Shown piece after piece: positions 36,083 through 46,868 of a DNA stretch of 64,000 nucleotides (within the stretch, counting starts at the first letter, position 1; each line of letters starts with the position of its first letter). The translations under genes and the position numbers were made by a program. The stretch comes from Microbacterium memoriense. Lineage in GTDB: Bacteria; Actinomycetota; Actinomycetes; Actinomycetales; Microbacteriaceae. The notes beneath the pieces were generated by a model. It searched no databases. It saw only the letters and a program-made list of their open reading frames with translations, and was not told the origin of the DNA. The stretch is taken from contig NZ_JAODOR010000004.1 in the NCBI RefSeq assembly GCF_025398275.1, forward strand, positions 337,419 to 401,418, written 5' to 3'.

Positions 36083-36697
36083 TCAGAAGATGATGTCGAC
36101 GAGCTGAGGGATCGCGTCGAGTCGTATTTGCGCGAGGAGCAGGACGATCGCGTACGTCACGATCGCCATCAGCGGCACCCAGGACGTGAGTGCCGCTCCT
36201 GCCGCACGCACCTTCTGTGACCGTGACACGGCACCGGAGCGGAGCATGTGCACCCAGACGGCGTAGAACGTGGGGATCGTGACGAGCCACGTCACCATGC
36301 ACCACGGGCAGAGAGTGCTGAGCACGAAGATGCTCTGTCCGATGAGCCAGAGGACGAATCCAAAGGCGAACGTGATGCCTGCGGCAAAGGCCCACCAGAA
36401 CCACCGGGCGAAGCGAGCGCCGGCCAGGATCGCCATGCCGACCACGAGCGGCGCGACCCAGCCCGCGAGCCCCAGGACCGGGTTCGGGAAACCGAACACA
36501 CTGCCCTGCGGCGAATCGAGGTTGGCAGAGCACTGCACGATCACACTGAAGTCGCAGGAAGCCGCATCGGTCGGATTCACCAGCTTGTCGAACTTTTCGA
36601 TCGTGAGCGCGAACGCGGCGATCCAGCCGATCACACCGGCGATCACCATCCAGATCGCCAACACGGTCGGGCGAGCAGTGACGGGGCGTGAAGGCAT
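36083..36697 (-). CDS. Vitamin K epoxide reductase (VKOR) family membrane protein
   Basis: About 204 residues with four to five membrane helices. Loop cysteines in SCDFSVIVQCSAN and the CPWC redox pair in LSTLCPWCMVTWLV (about 125) are complete, so it should act like DsbB, reoxidising extracytoplasmic disulfide catalysts with quinone. An in-frame ATG at 36721 would add 8 residues; 36697 is chosen because relatives start shortly before the first helix. No good ribosome binding site is seen for either. It diverges from rne. Confidence 0.88.
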   Translation of the reverse strand: MPSRPVTARPTVLAIWMVIAGVIGWIAAFALTIEKFDKLVNPTDAASCDFSVIVQCSANLDSPQGSVFGFPNPVLGLAGWVAPLVVGMAILAGARFARWFWWAFAAGITFAFGFVLWLIGQSIFVLSTLCPWCMVTWLVTIPTFYAVWVHMLRSGAVSRSQKVRAAGAALTSWVPLMAIVTYAIVLLLAQIRLDAIPQLVDIIF

Positions 36698-36771
36698 GCC
36701 GCGATTATCCCATTCGCGCATCGCCCCCAGCTGGATGCCTCGGCGTTCGCGCAATCGGAACGGGATAGTGC

Positions 36772-36777
36772 GATAAT
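36772..36777 (+). promoter_or_regulatory. Candidate -10 element of rne
   Basis: GATAAT at 36772-36777, just before the structured leader. Transcription from it would begin about at the first leader hairpin. The -35 region is weak (TTCGCG at 36746-36751). Confidence 0.45.
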
Positions 36778-36781
36778 GAAC

Positions 36782-36979
36782 GGTGATACCCCGCGGCCGC
36801 GCCGCGAACGAGTATCACCGAAGACTTCGGGCGATGAACGCCCTAGGCAGCACGAGCCTCAGCCCATGAGCGGGCTCACGTTGCAGACCTGATGAGTTCG
36901 CGGGCCCTCCGGAACGGAGCGGCACCGCCAGATTTTCGTAGGACGGCACGCGGAGCCGTCCCGCTAGGAGCAGCCAGAG
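36782..36979 (+). ncRNA. Structured 5' leader of rne
   Basis: About 200 nt before the rne start with several perfect hairpins: GGTGATAC (36782-36789)/GTATCACC (36812-36819); GGGCG (36829-36833)/CGCCC (36839-36843); TGAGC (36867-36871)/GCTCA (36874-36878), competing with AGCCC (36861-36865)/GGGCT (36872-36876); and GGACGGC (36941-36947)/GCCGTCC (36955-36961) ending about 19 nt before the ATG. No ORF of note. In E. coli the rne leader is the autoregulatory target of RNase E; a similar role here is inferred. Confidence 0.55.
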
Positions 36980-39268
36980 ATGGCCGATGAGCACAATGAC
37001 CAGCCCACTCCGACCACCGACGACGCGCCCGAGCTGACTGCCGAGCCGACGCTCGCAGACGCCGAGATCGCCGCCGTGGTGGCCGACGTCGCTGCCGTCG
37101 AGGGAGAGTCCTCGGCGGGAGCCACGGACGCGTCGGAGGACGTCGACGTCGAGGCGGCCGCCGGCGAAACCGCCGCTGCGGAGCCCGCCGCAGAGGTCCC
37201 GACTGATCCGCAACCGGTCACCGCCGTGACACTGGGCCTCATCCCGGAGACGTTCGTGTCCGCGGTGTCGACGCAGTTGTTCTTCCATGCACCGCCGCCA
37301 CTCGCGGTGCCCACGCGCGTGGATGGGCGCGATGAAGAGACACCCGAGTCGTCCGCGAGTGCGCGTCGTCGTACCCGCCGTCGCACGGGAGGCACCTCGG
37401 GTGAGGCTGATGACGCCCCCGCGCAGCAGCAACAGCCCGCTCAGCAATCCACCCCGCCGCGTCGCCGCGCGGTCGAACTCATCACCGAGCCGCAGCGCAT
37501 CAAGGGATCCACGCGCCTCGAGGCGAAGAAGCAGCGTCGTCGCGACGGACGTGAGGCCGGGCGTCGTCGCACGGTCGTCACGGAAGCGGAGTTCCTCGCG
37601 CGTCGCGAAGCCGTCGATCGCGACATGATCGTGCGCTCCAAGAACGGCCGCATCCAGATCGCCGTTCTCGAGGACAACGTCCTCGTCGAGCACTACGTCG
37701 CCCGGAGCCAGGAATCGTCGCTCATCGGCAACGTCTACCTCGGTCGGGTGCAGAACGTCCTCCCGAGCATGGAGGCGGCCTTCGTCGACATCGGCCGTGG
37801 CCGCAACGCCGTCCTCTACTCCGGTGAGGTCGACTGGGATGCTGTGGAAACCGGCAACCAGCCTCGCCGTATCGAACTGGCGCTCAAGTCGGGGGACCGC
37901 GTCCTGGTCCAGGTCACCAAGGACCCGGTCGGACACAAGGGTGCTCGTCTGACGAGCCAGATCTCGCTTCCCGGCCGGTATCTCGTCTACGTCCCCGGTG
38001 GCGCGATGAACGGTATTTCCCGAAAGCTCCCCGATACCGAGCGCGCACGTCTCAAGCGGATCCTCAAAGAGGTGCTGCCCGAGTCGAGCGGTGTCATCGT
38101 GCGTACCGCGGCCGAGGGTGCGACGGAAGACCAGCTCACCCGTGACGTGCAACGCCTCACCGCCCAGTGGGAGCACATCTCGAGCCAGGTCGAATCGATC
38201 CAGGCGCCGGCTCTGCTGCACGCCGAGCCCGACCTCCTGGTCAAGATCGTGCGTGACGTCTTCAACGAAGATTTCACGAAGATGCTCATTCAGGGCGAAG
38301 ACGCACACCAGACGATCACCGCGTATCTGTCCGGCGTCGCCCCGGACCTGCTCGAGCGCATCGAGAAGTACGAGGACGACCAGGACCCGTTCGATCGGTT
38401 CCGTGTGAGCGAACAGATCGAGAAGGCGCTCGACCGCAAGGTCTGGTTGCCGTCGGGTGGATCGCTCGTGATCGATCGCACCGAGGCGATGACGGTCGTC
38501 GACGTCAATACCGGCAAGTTCGTCGGCACGGGCGGCAACTTGGAAGAGACCGTCACGAAGAACAACCTCGAGGCTGCCGAAGAAATCGTCCGTCAGCTGC
38601 GGCTCCGCGACATCGGCGGGATCATCGTGGTCGACTTCATCGACATGGTGCTCGAGTCGAACCGCGATCTGGTGCTGCGCCGTGTGGTGGAATGCCTCAG
38701 CCGCGATCGCACGAAGCACCAGGTCGCAGAGGTGACTTCTCTCGGCCTCGTCCAGATGACGCGCAAGAAGCTCGGCCTCGGGTTGCTCGAGACCTTCAGC
38801 GAGGCGTGTGAGGTGTGTGCCGGCCGCGGTGTGATCGTCCACCACGATCCCGTCGTCAAGCACCGCACCGGTCCGCAGGCACAGCAGAGCGGCGGGCGTC
38901 GTCCGCGTCAAAACAGCGCGCCGGCTCCCTCCACGGGTTCGAACGCGACCGGCGGCACACACGTGATCACCGAGGGCGCCAAGTCGGCGCTCGCGCAGAT
39001 CGCGGCATCCACCATCCACACCGTGACGGAGGACGCCGTCGCCGAGCCGATCGTCGAAGTCGCGCCCGAGCGCCCGAAAAAGGTGCGCAAGAAGCGTGAG
39101 CCTGCCGCGACGGAGAACCGCCCGCGCACGGAGAAAGACCTGCTTCTCGACTCGGTGCTCAGCGCCCTGCCCGAACCCAAGGCTCCGGGCCAAGGCCGAG
39201 GGCGTCGTCGCGTGACGACGGCGGGCCTGACCGGGACGCCCGTCGCCACGGCGGCGAGCGAGGACTGA
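36980..39268 (+). CDS. rne: Ribonuclease E/G family endoribonuclease
   Basis: 762-residue RNase. The N-terminal 180 residues are acidic then Arg/Gln-rich and disordered. The catalytic core follows: S1 domain (about 240-320), 5'-sensor and DNase I-like domain with catalytic Asp residues in VVDVNTGKFVG and IIVVDFIDM, and Zn-link Cys pair in CEVCAGRG (about 612). The C-terminal 140 residues are Pro/Lys-rich. Both termini being disordered is typical of actinobacterial RNase E, which processes mRNA and rRNA. Start 36980 has AGGAG 10 nt upstream. Confidence 0.94.
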   Translation: MADEHNDQPTPTTDDAPELTAEPTLADAEIAAVVADVAAVEGESSAGATDASEDVDVEAAAGETAAAEPAAEVPTDPQPVTAVTLGLIPETFVSAVSTQLFFHAPPPLAVPTRVDGRDEETPESSASARRRTRRRTGGTSGEADDAPAQQQQPAQQSTPPRRRAVELITEPQRIKGSTRLEAKKQRRRDGREAGRRRTVVTEAEFLARREAVDRDMIVRSKNGRIQIAVLEDNVLVEHYVARSQESSLIGNVYLGRVQNVLPSMEAAFVDIGRGRNAVLYSGEVDWDAVETGNQPRRIELALKSGDRVLVQVTKDPVGHKGARLTSQISLPGRYLVYVPGGAMNGISRKLPDTERARLKRILKEVLPESSGVIVRTAAEGATEDQLTRDVQRLTAQWEHISSQVESIQAPALLHAEPDLLVKIVRDVFNEDFTKMLIQGEDAHQTITAYLSGVAPDLLERIEKYEDDQDPFDRFRVSEQIEKALDRKVWLPSGGSLVIDRTEAMTVVDVNTGKFVGTGGNLEETVTKNNLEAAEEIVRQLRLRDIGGIIVVDFIDMVLESNRDLVLRRVVECLSRDRTKHQVAEVTSLGLVQMTRKKLGLGLLETFSEACEVCAGRGVIVHHDPVVKHRTGPQAQQSGGRRPRQNSAPAPSTGSNATGGTHVITEGAKSALAQIAASTIHTVTEDAVAEPIVEVAPERPKKVRKKREPAATENRPRTEKDLLLDSVLSALPEPKAPGQGRGRRRVTTAGLTGTPVATAASED

Positions 39269-39274
39269 ATCGGC

Positions 39275-39547
39275 CTAGCGGGCGCGGCGTTCGCGCGCCG
39301 TGACCCGCAGGCCCGAGGCGATCAGTCGCCGCACGAGGTCGTGCCCCGAGACGTGCTCGGCGCCGCCGGTGATCAACCTCGGCACGGCGTCCTCGGGCAC
39401 GTCGTAGTGATCGAGGTCGAACGCACGACGCGGAATTCCATGGGTCTCCGCGAAGGCGTGGAGCTCGTCGAGGTCGCTGTCGCTGACCAGATGGGCCCAC
39501 AAACGGCCGTGTGCGGGCCAGCGTGCGTCGTCGATGAGAATGCCCAT
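39275..39547 (-). CDS. DUF4031 domain protein
   Basis: 90-residue small protein matching DUF4031: ILIDDARWPAHGRLWAHLVSD at the front, HAFAETHGIPRRAFDLDHYDVPE in the middle, SGHDLVRRLIASGLRVTARERR at the end. Soluble, function unknown. Convergent with rne, 6 nt apart. Confidence 0.82.
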   Translation of the reverse strand: MGILIDDARWPAHGRLWAHLVSDSDLDELHAFAETHGIPRRAFDLDHYDVPEDAVPRLITGGAEHVSGHDLVRRLIASGLRVTARERRAR

Positions 39548-39592
39548 GTCGATTCATCTTAGAGATCGCCGCGACACGCCAGACGGGTGCTT

Positions 39593-39621
39593 TTGCCCGA
39601 TTGCCCGGCATCCGGTAAAGT
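39593..39621 (+). promoter_or_regulatory. Promoter of rplU-rpmA
   Basis: -35 TTGCCC (39593-39598), 17-nt spacer, -10 TAAAGT (39616-39621). Placed about 120 nt upstream of rplU, at the start of the structured leader. Confidence 0.6.
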
Positions 39622-39627
39622 AGACCC

Positions 39628-39739
39628 TTGGTGCGCCGTGTACCCCTCTGTACCTGTGAGTCGAGGGCCGCACCAAAGACTTCCCAGTCTCACAAAGACA
39701 ATCGGAGCCGTGCGCTCCAACAGAAGAAACAGGTGTGAA
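39628..39739 (+). ncRNA. Structured leader of rplU
   Basis: TTGGTGCG (39628-39635) pairs perfectly with CGCACCAA (39669-39676), enclosing a 33-nt loop with GTAC repeats; AGACT-TCCC-AGTCT (39677-39690) follows. The leader ends at the ribosome binding site AGGTGTGA. Ribosomal protein leaders often bind their own product; this is inference. Confidence 0.5.
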
Positions 39740-40048
39740 GTGGTTTACGCAGTTGTGCGCGCCGGTGGCCGTCAGGAAAAGGTTGAGGTCGGCACGATCG
39801 TCGTTCTCGATCGTCAGAAGGCGAAGGTCGGCGAGAAGCTCGAGCTTCCCGCCGTTCTGTACGTCGACGGCGATGCCGTCACGACGGATGCCGACAAGCT
39901 CGCGAAGGTCACCGTGACCGCCGAGGTCCTCGGTGAAGAGCGCGGCCCCAAGATCGTGATTCAGAAGTTCAAGAACAAGACCGGCTACAAGAAGCGCCAG
40001 GGGCACCGCCAGGACCTCACGCGCGTCAAGATCACCGGCATCAAGTAA
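39740..40048 (+). CDS. rplU: 50S ribosomal protein L21
   Basis: 102-residue ribosomal protein. [25 protein letters not shown] at the start and [28 protein letters not shown] at the end are L21 signatures. GTG start at 39740 directly follows AGGTGTGA. rpmA is 18 nt downstream, the usual pairing. Confidence 0.97.
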   Translation: MVYAVVRAGGRQEKVEVGTIVVLDRQKAKVGEKLELPAVLYVDGDAVTTDADKLAKVTVTAEVLGEERGPKIVIQKFKNKTGYKKRQGHRQDLTRVKITGIK

Positions 40049-40066
40049 GTCTCGGGAGACGTAGAG

Positions 40067-40330
40067 ATGGCACACAAAAAGGGCGCAAGCTCCACCCGTA
40101 ACGGTCGTGATTCCAACGCTCAGCGCCTCGGCGTGAAGCGCTTCGGCGGCCAGAAGGTCCTCGCCGGCGAGATCATCGTCCGCCAGCGCGGCACGCACTT
40201 CCACCCCGGCGCCAACGTCGGCCGTGGTGGCGACGACACGCTGTTCGCCCTCGAGGCCGGCGCAGTCGAGTTCGGCCAGAAGGGCGGCCGCAAGGTCGTC
40301 AACATCGTGTCGCTGGTCGCGGCCGAGTAA
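40067..40330 (+). CDS. rpmA: 50S ribosomal protein L27
   Basis: 87-residue L27 with N-terminus [29 protein letters not shown]. It starts directly with the mature-type sequence, without the firmicute cleavable extension. The N-terminal tail reaches the peptidyl transferase centre. Confidence 0.97.
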   Translation: MAHKKGASSTRNGRDSNAQRLGVKRFGGQKVLAGEIIVRQRGTHFHPGANVGRGGDDTLFALEAGAVEFGQKGGRKVVNIVSLVAAE

Positions 40331-40350
40331 CGCACACACAATCCTGTGAT

Positions 40351-42754
<2,404 letters not shown>

Positions 42755-42785
42755 CCGGCCGCGAACGGCTCGGTAGACTGGCGCG

Positions 42786-44054
42786 ATGACCACGACTGCC
42801 ACGATCGCCGCCACCGCACACGAGCGCCTCGTGCTCGCGAAGGACGCGTCCCGGCAGATCGGCCTCCTCACAGACGAAGCCAAGGCCGAAGCCCTGCGCG
42901 CGATCGCTGACGCCGTTGCGGGCGCCGCGGATCGGATCATCGCCGCCAACGCGGACGATCTCGAGCGCGGCCGGGCGAACGGGATTTCCGACGGCCTCGC
43001 CGACCGCCTCCGGCTCGATCTCCCGCGTGTGCACTCCCTCGCCGCCGCAGTGCGCGATGTCGCCGATCTGCCGGATCCCGTCGGCCGCATCCTCGAGGAG
43101 CGGGTGCTCTCCAACGGAGTGCACTTGCAGAAGGTGGCGGTGCCGTTCGGTGTCGTCGGCTCGATCTACGAAGCGCGCCCGAACGTGACGGTCGACATCG
43201 CCGCACTCGCACTTCGGTCCGGCAATGCGGTGGTGTTGCGGGGTGGCACGGCCGCACAGCAGACGAACGCGGCGCTCGTCGCCGTCATGCGTGCCGCGTT
43301 GGATGCGCTGGGCATCGACCCGGAAGCGATCCAGACGGTCGATGACTTCGGCCGCGACGGAGCGCACGCCCTCATGCAGGCGCGCGGTCTCGTCGACGTC
43401 CTCGTGCCGCGCGGCAGTGCGGAACTGATCGAGACGGTCGTCACCCAATCTTCCGTGCCGGTGATCGAAACCGGTGCGGGGGTCGTGCACATCGTCCTCG
43501 ATGAGTCGGCACCGGTGGAGTGGGCCGAGCGGATCATCGTCAACGCCAAGGCGCAGCGCCCGAGCGTCTGCAATGCGGTCGAGACCGTCCTCGTCCTCCG
43601 GGGCGGGGCGGAGCGCCTCATTCCGCCGGTGTCGGCCGCACTCCGGGCGGCGGGAGTGACCATCCACGGTGACGAAGAGGTGCGTGCCTTCGTTCCCGAG
43701 GCCATCCCCACGACCGAAGCCGACTGGTCGACCGAGCACATGAGTCTCGATGTGTCACTCCGGATCGTCGACGATCTGGATGCTGCTCTCGCCCACATCC
43801 TGCGCTACTCGACGCACCACACCGAGTCGATCATCACGACCGATGAGAAACACGCCGAGCGTTTCCTGGCCGAGGTCGATTCTGCTGTCGTCATGGCCAA
43901 CGCGTCGACCCGGTTCACCGACGGGGGCGAGTTCGGCTTCGGCGCCGAGGTGGGCATCTCCACCCAGAAACTGCACGCGCGCGGCCCGATGGGCCTGCCC
44001 GAACTCACGAGCACCAAGTGGCTCGCTCGTGGCGCCGGGCAGATCCGCCCCTGA
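42786..44054 (+). CDS. proA: Gamma-glutamyl phosphate reductase
   Basis: 422-residue NADPH-dependent reductase, second step of proline synthesis. Catalytic Cys in QRPSVCNAVETVLV (about 260), VPFGVVGSIYEARPNVTVD, LRGGTAAQQTN, and C-terminal GEFGFGAEVGISTQKLHARGPMGLPELTS. It follows proB by 31 nt. Confidence 0.96.
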   Translation: MTTTATIAATAHERLVLAKDASRQIGLLTDEAKAEALRAIADAVAGAADRIIAANADDLERGRANGISDGLADRLRLDLPRVHSLAAAVRDVADLPDPVGRILEERVLSNGVHLQKVAVPFGVVGSIYEARPNVTVDIAALALRSGNAVVLRGGTAAQQTNAALVAVMRAALDALGIDPEAIQTVDDFGRDGAHALMQARGLVDVLVPRGSAELIETVVTQSSVPVIETGAGVVHIVLDESAPVEWAERIIVNAKAQRPSVCNAVETVLVLRGGAERLIPPVSAALRAAGVTIHGDEEVRAFVPEAIPTTEADWSTEHMSLDVSLRIVDDLDAALAHILRYSTHHTESIITTDEKHAERFLAEVDSAVVMANASTRFTDGGEFGFGAEVGISTQKLHARGPMGLPELTSTKWLARGAGQIRP

Positions 44055-44093
44055 CCGCCTAAGCTGGATGAACCCGACCCGAACGGAGTACGA

Positions 44094-44321
44094 ATGACTT
44101 TCGCCACGATCGTCGCCCTCGCCTCAACCGAGGTAGCAGAGCACGGCAACGTCCAGGCCGAGACGTTCATCTTCGGCGTGATCGCCTTCGTCGTCTTCCT
44201 CGCGCTCGGCGCGGTGACACTGTCTTACCGCAACGTCGCCAACCGCCACGCGCACAAGGCCGACGCCTACGCGAAGGCGAGCCCGGTCGACCATTCCCAG
44301 GCGGGACACGGCCACCACTAG
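44094..44321 (+). CDS. Small single-pass membrane protein
   Basis: 75-residue protein with one membrane helix ([21 protein letters not shown], about 26-46), a short outside N-terminus and a His-rich cytosolic tail ([10 protein letters not shown]...HSQAGHGHH) that could bind metal. It sits between proA and nadD, with nadD starting 8 nt later. Conserved hypothetical in this gene order. Confidence 0.75.
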   Translation: MTFATIVALASTEVAEHGNVQAETFIFGVIAFVVFLALGAVTLSYRNVANRHAHKADAYAKASPVDHSQAGHGHH

Positions 44322-44329
44322 GCCGCCCG

Positions 44330-44926
44330 ATGTCTTCTGCGCGTGCCCCGCGGATCGGGGTGATGGGCGGCACGTTCGACCCGATCCATCACGGGCACCT
44401 CGTCGCCGCGAGTGAAGTGGCGCAGTCTTTCGGACTCGACGAGGTCGTTTTCGTCCCGACCGGTCTGCCCTGGCAGAAAGACAAAGTCACCGAGAGCGAG
44501 CATCGATATCTGATGACGGTGATTGCGACCGCGTCCAACCCGCGATTCACCGTGAGTCGCGTCGACATCGACCGCGGCGGACCCACCTTTACGATCGACA
44601 CGCTCCGCGATCTGAAGGCGGCGCGTCCCGACGCCGATCTGTTCTTCATCACGGGCGCCGACGCCATCGCGCAGATCATCGGCTGGCGCAACCACGACGA
44701 GCTGTGGGAACTTGCTCACTTCGTGGCTGTGTCCCGGCCCGGACACGTTCTCAGCACCGAGGGGCTCCCGAGTGAAGACGTCAGTCAGCTCGAGATCCCC
44801 GCACTGTCGATCTCATCCACGGACTGCCGCGCGAGAGTTCGTCGGGGTCACCCGGTGTGGTATCTCGTTCCCGACGGCGTCGTCCAATACATTGCGAAGC
44901 ACGACCTTTACCGGAGCGAGGCATGA
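44330..44926 (+). CDS. nadD: Nicotinate-nucleotide adenylyltransferase
   Basis: 198-residue enzyme of NAD synthesis. [19 protein letters not shown] (nucleotidyl-transfer HxGH) and [21 protein letters not shown] (ISSTxxR) motifs are intact. No clear ribosome binding site; close to the upstream stop. It overlaps the next gene by 4 nt. Confidence 0.95.
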   Translation: MSSARAPRIGVMGGTFDPIHHGHLVAASEVAQSFGLDEVVFVPTGLPWQKDKVTESEHRYLMTVIATASNPRFTVSRVDIDRGGPTFTIDTLRDLKAARPDADLFFITGADAIAQIIGWRNHDELWELAHFVAVSRPGHVLSTEGLPSEDVSQLEIPALSISSTDCRARVRRGHPVWYLVPDGVVQYIAKHDLYRSEA

Positions 44927-45954
44927 GCACACCCGACCAGCCCGATTCCCCACAGCTGACACGTCGTCAGCTGCGTGAGTTGCGCAACACCGCATCCACG
45001 CCCATCATCACGCCTGAGGATCTCGCAGGCGCTGAAGCGGAGGCAGCCGCGGCCAACGCGACAGAAATCGAGACGCCGGCGCCGGTTGCGGCTCCGCTCG
45101 CGCGGGCTGCCGAGCCCACCGCCGTCGCCGATGCGCCGCCGCCGGCCGCGGACGTCGATCTCGATTCGCCCGCGCTCACGCGGCGTCGCGCTCGTCAGCA
45201 AGAGCGCATCCGCACGGCGTCCGTGCCGATCGTCTCCGAGTTCGGTCCCCTCGCCGCGGTTCCGGTCGAGGCGGCACCCGACGCCACGGAAGCCGCGGGG
45301 GAGTCCTCCGCCGATGACGTGTCGCCCGACGTGGAGTCCAACGAGTCACCCGAGGTCGTGGAGGCCGAAATGGTGCCTCCGAGCGACGGTGAATCACGTG
45401 TCGAACGGGACGAAGAGCAGCCGGGAGAGGATGAGGAGCCTGCCCCTCGGCCGGTGATCGCACCGACGTTCGGTTCGGGTCTCTTGACCGGGCAGGCCGT
45501 CGAGGTGGAGCTCCCGGCATCCTTCGATCAGCTTCTGTCGCGCGGCTCGGGGGCGACCGGTTCGCTCGCGGCGACGAACGCGCTCATTCTTTCGCAGACG
45601 CCGGAGACCGGGTCGTTCGCATCGCCGGTCACGGCGACCGGCGAAGTCCTGATCACCGGCACATTCAATCTGCCGGACCATTTCGGTTCCACCGGCACGG
45701 TTCCCGGGACGGCAGACGGCAAGGACGTCGACGCCGTGCTGATCGACGGCGAACTGCCCGCATCTTCTTCCCCCACGCCGATCGCTGCGAGTGCCGCGAT
45801 CAGCACCATCAAGAGCGCTGAAGACATCATCAAGCCGCCCGCCCCGGAGAAGGGTGGTCGACTCATGTTGGCCCTCGTCATCACCGCGGGAGCGTTGGCC
45901 CTCGCGCTGACCGGCGTACTGATCGTCGCGCTCGTCACCGGAGCATTCTCATGA
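44923..45954 (+). CDS. Tail-anchored hypothetical protein
   Basis: 343 residues, mostly acidic, Ala/Pro/Glu-rich and probably disordered, starting with [15 protein letters not shown]; a second [17 protein letters not shown] block near 85 repeats that basic motif. A single C-terminal helix ([28 protein letters not shown]) anchors it. It lies between nadD and rsfS with 4-nt overlaps on both sides, so it is part of that operon. Function unknown. Confidence 0.75.
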   Translation: MSTPDQPDSPQLTRRQLRELRNTASTPIITPEDLAGAEAEAAAANATEIETPAPVAAPLARAAEPTAVADAPPPAADVDLDSPALTRRRARQQERIRTASVPIVSEFGPLAAVPVEAAPDATEAAGESSADDVSPDVESNESPEVVEAEMVPPSDGESRVERDEEQPGEDEEPAPRPVIAPTFGSGLLTGQAVEVELPASFDQLLSRGSGATGSLAATNALILSQTPETGSFASPVTATGEVLITGTFNLPDHFGSTGTVPGTADGKDVDAVLIDGELPASSSPTPIAASAAISTIKSAEDIIKPPAPEKGGRLMLALVITAGALALALTGVLIVALVTGAFS

Positions 45955-46328
45955 CCGCATCTGACCACACCCACGAGATCGTCCAGATCGCCGCCCGCGC
46001 GGCCGAGAGTAAGGGCGGCGAGGACCTCGTCGCCTTCGATGTCTCCGAGCCGTTGCCGCTCGTGGACGCTTTCCTCCTCATCACCGGTAACAGTGAGCGG
46101 AACGTCGCCGCGATCGCCGACGCCATCGAAGAGGCCATGCTCGAGGTGGGCGTGAAGCGGTTGCGCCGCGAGGGTCGCCAGGAATCGCGCTGGGTCCTGC
46201 TCGATTTCGGTGATCTCGTGGCCCACGTGTTCCACGAGCAGGAGCGCATCTTCTACGGCCTCGAGCGCCTGTGGAAGGACTGCCCGATCATCCCGATCAC
46301 GGCGGATGCAGGGGCCCCCGCAAGCTGA
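45951..46328 (+). CDS. rsfS: Ribosomal silencing factor RsfS
   Basis: 125-residue factor that binds L14 and blocks subunit joining under starvation. Family marks: ARAAESKGGEDLVAFDVSE, FLLITGNSERNVAAIADAIEE, GRQESRWVLLDFGDLVAHVFHEQERIFYGLERLW. Start overlaps the preceding stop (ATGA). Confidence 0.95.
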   Translation: MTASDHTHEIVQIAARAAESKGGEDLVAFDVSEPLPLVDAFLLITGNSERNVAAIADAIEEAMLEVGVKRLRREGRQESRWVLLDFGDLVAHVFHEQERIFYGLERLWKDCPIIPITADAGAPAS

Positions 46329-46401
46329 CCCGTGTTCGTCGGCGGCCGCTCGATGTAGTAAGCTTGCAGGGTTGCCGCGAGCGGTGACAACCCAATGAGA
46401 T

Positions 46402-46477
46402 GGGCCTGTGGCGCAGCTGGTAGCGCACCTGCATGGCATGCAGGGGGTCAGGGGTTCGAGTCCCCTCAGGTCCACCA
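46402..46477 (+). tRNA. tRNA-Ala(GGC), probable integration site
   Basis: GGGCCTG (46402-46408) pairs with CAGGTCC (46467-46473), discriminator A, encoded CCA at 46475-46477. Anticodon stem CCTGC/GCAGG with loop ATGGCAT gives GGC. T-arm GGGGTTCGAGTCCCC. An excisionase and integrase follow directly, so the 3' half is the likely left attachment site. Confidence 0.97.
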
Positions 46478-46505
46478 AAACTCCCGGTAAAGCACCAAAT
46501 CTTCA

Positions 46506-46521
46506 CTCCCTGATCAGGGAG
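46506..46521. promoter_or_regulatory. 16-bp perfect palindrome beside tRNA-Ala
   Basis: CTCCCTGATCAGGGAG, 29 nt after the tRNA CCA. It may be a recombinase or excisionase arm site, an operator for the element, or the tRNA terminator; no U-run follows. Confidence 0.4.
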
Positions 46522-46634
46522 CTTGAATGTTTGGTAGTCGTTTACTGGACACTTCGCCGGGTCGCCGCAGTGCGCTCTCGGACCTTCTCGAAGTATCTGG
46601 AAGGTACGCGGCATCGCCCGCGCACCTTCGCTAT

Positions 46635-46868
46635 ATGGACGGCGTTGGCACCTCAGAGTCGGGACACGGGAACTACGTGTCGCTGGCTGAGCTTGCCGCG
46701 CAACTCAAAGTCTCCGTGCAGACGATCTACGACCTGCGGAGCAAGGGCCGTGGACCCCGTGGATTCCGCGTCGGCACGCAGCTGAGGTTTCGCGAGAGCG
46801 AGATCGACGCGTGGGTGCAGCGCATGGAGCTGGCCGACGAGCGGCGTCACGCCGGCGGTGCGTCGTGA
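46635..46868 (+). CDS. Excisionase/AlpA-type helix-turn-helix protein
   Basis: 77 residues from ATG 46635 with the MerR-like winged helix of excisionases: YVSLAELAAQLKVSVQTIYDLRSKGRGPRGFRVGTQLRFRESEIDAWV. An in-frame ATG at 46527 would add 36 unconserved residues. The stop overlaps the integrase GTG by 4 nt. Likely directs excision with the integrase or regulates the element. Confidence 0.8.
   Translation: MDGVGTSESGHGNYVSLAELAAQLKVSVQTIYDLRSKGRGPRGFRVGTQLRFRESEIDAWVQRMELADERRHAGGAS

Noticed and set aside
36815..39193. 792-codon frame opposite rne
   Set aside because: Antisense to a conserved RNase; product is Arg/Gly/Asp-rich with no recognisable domain.
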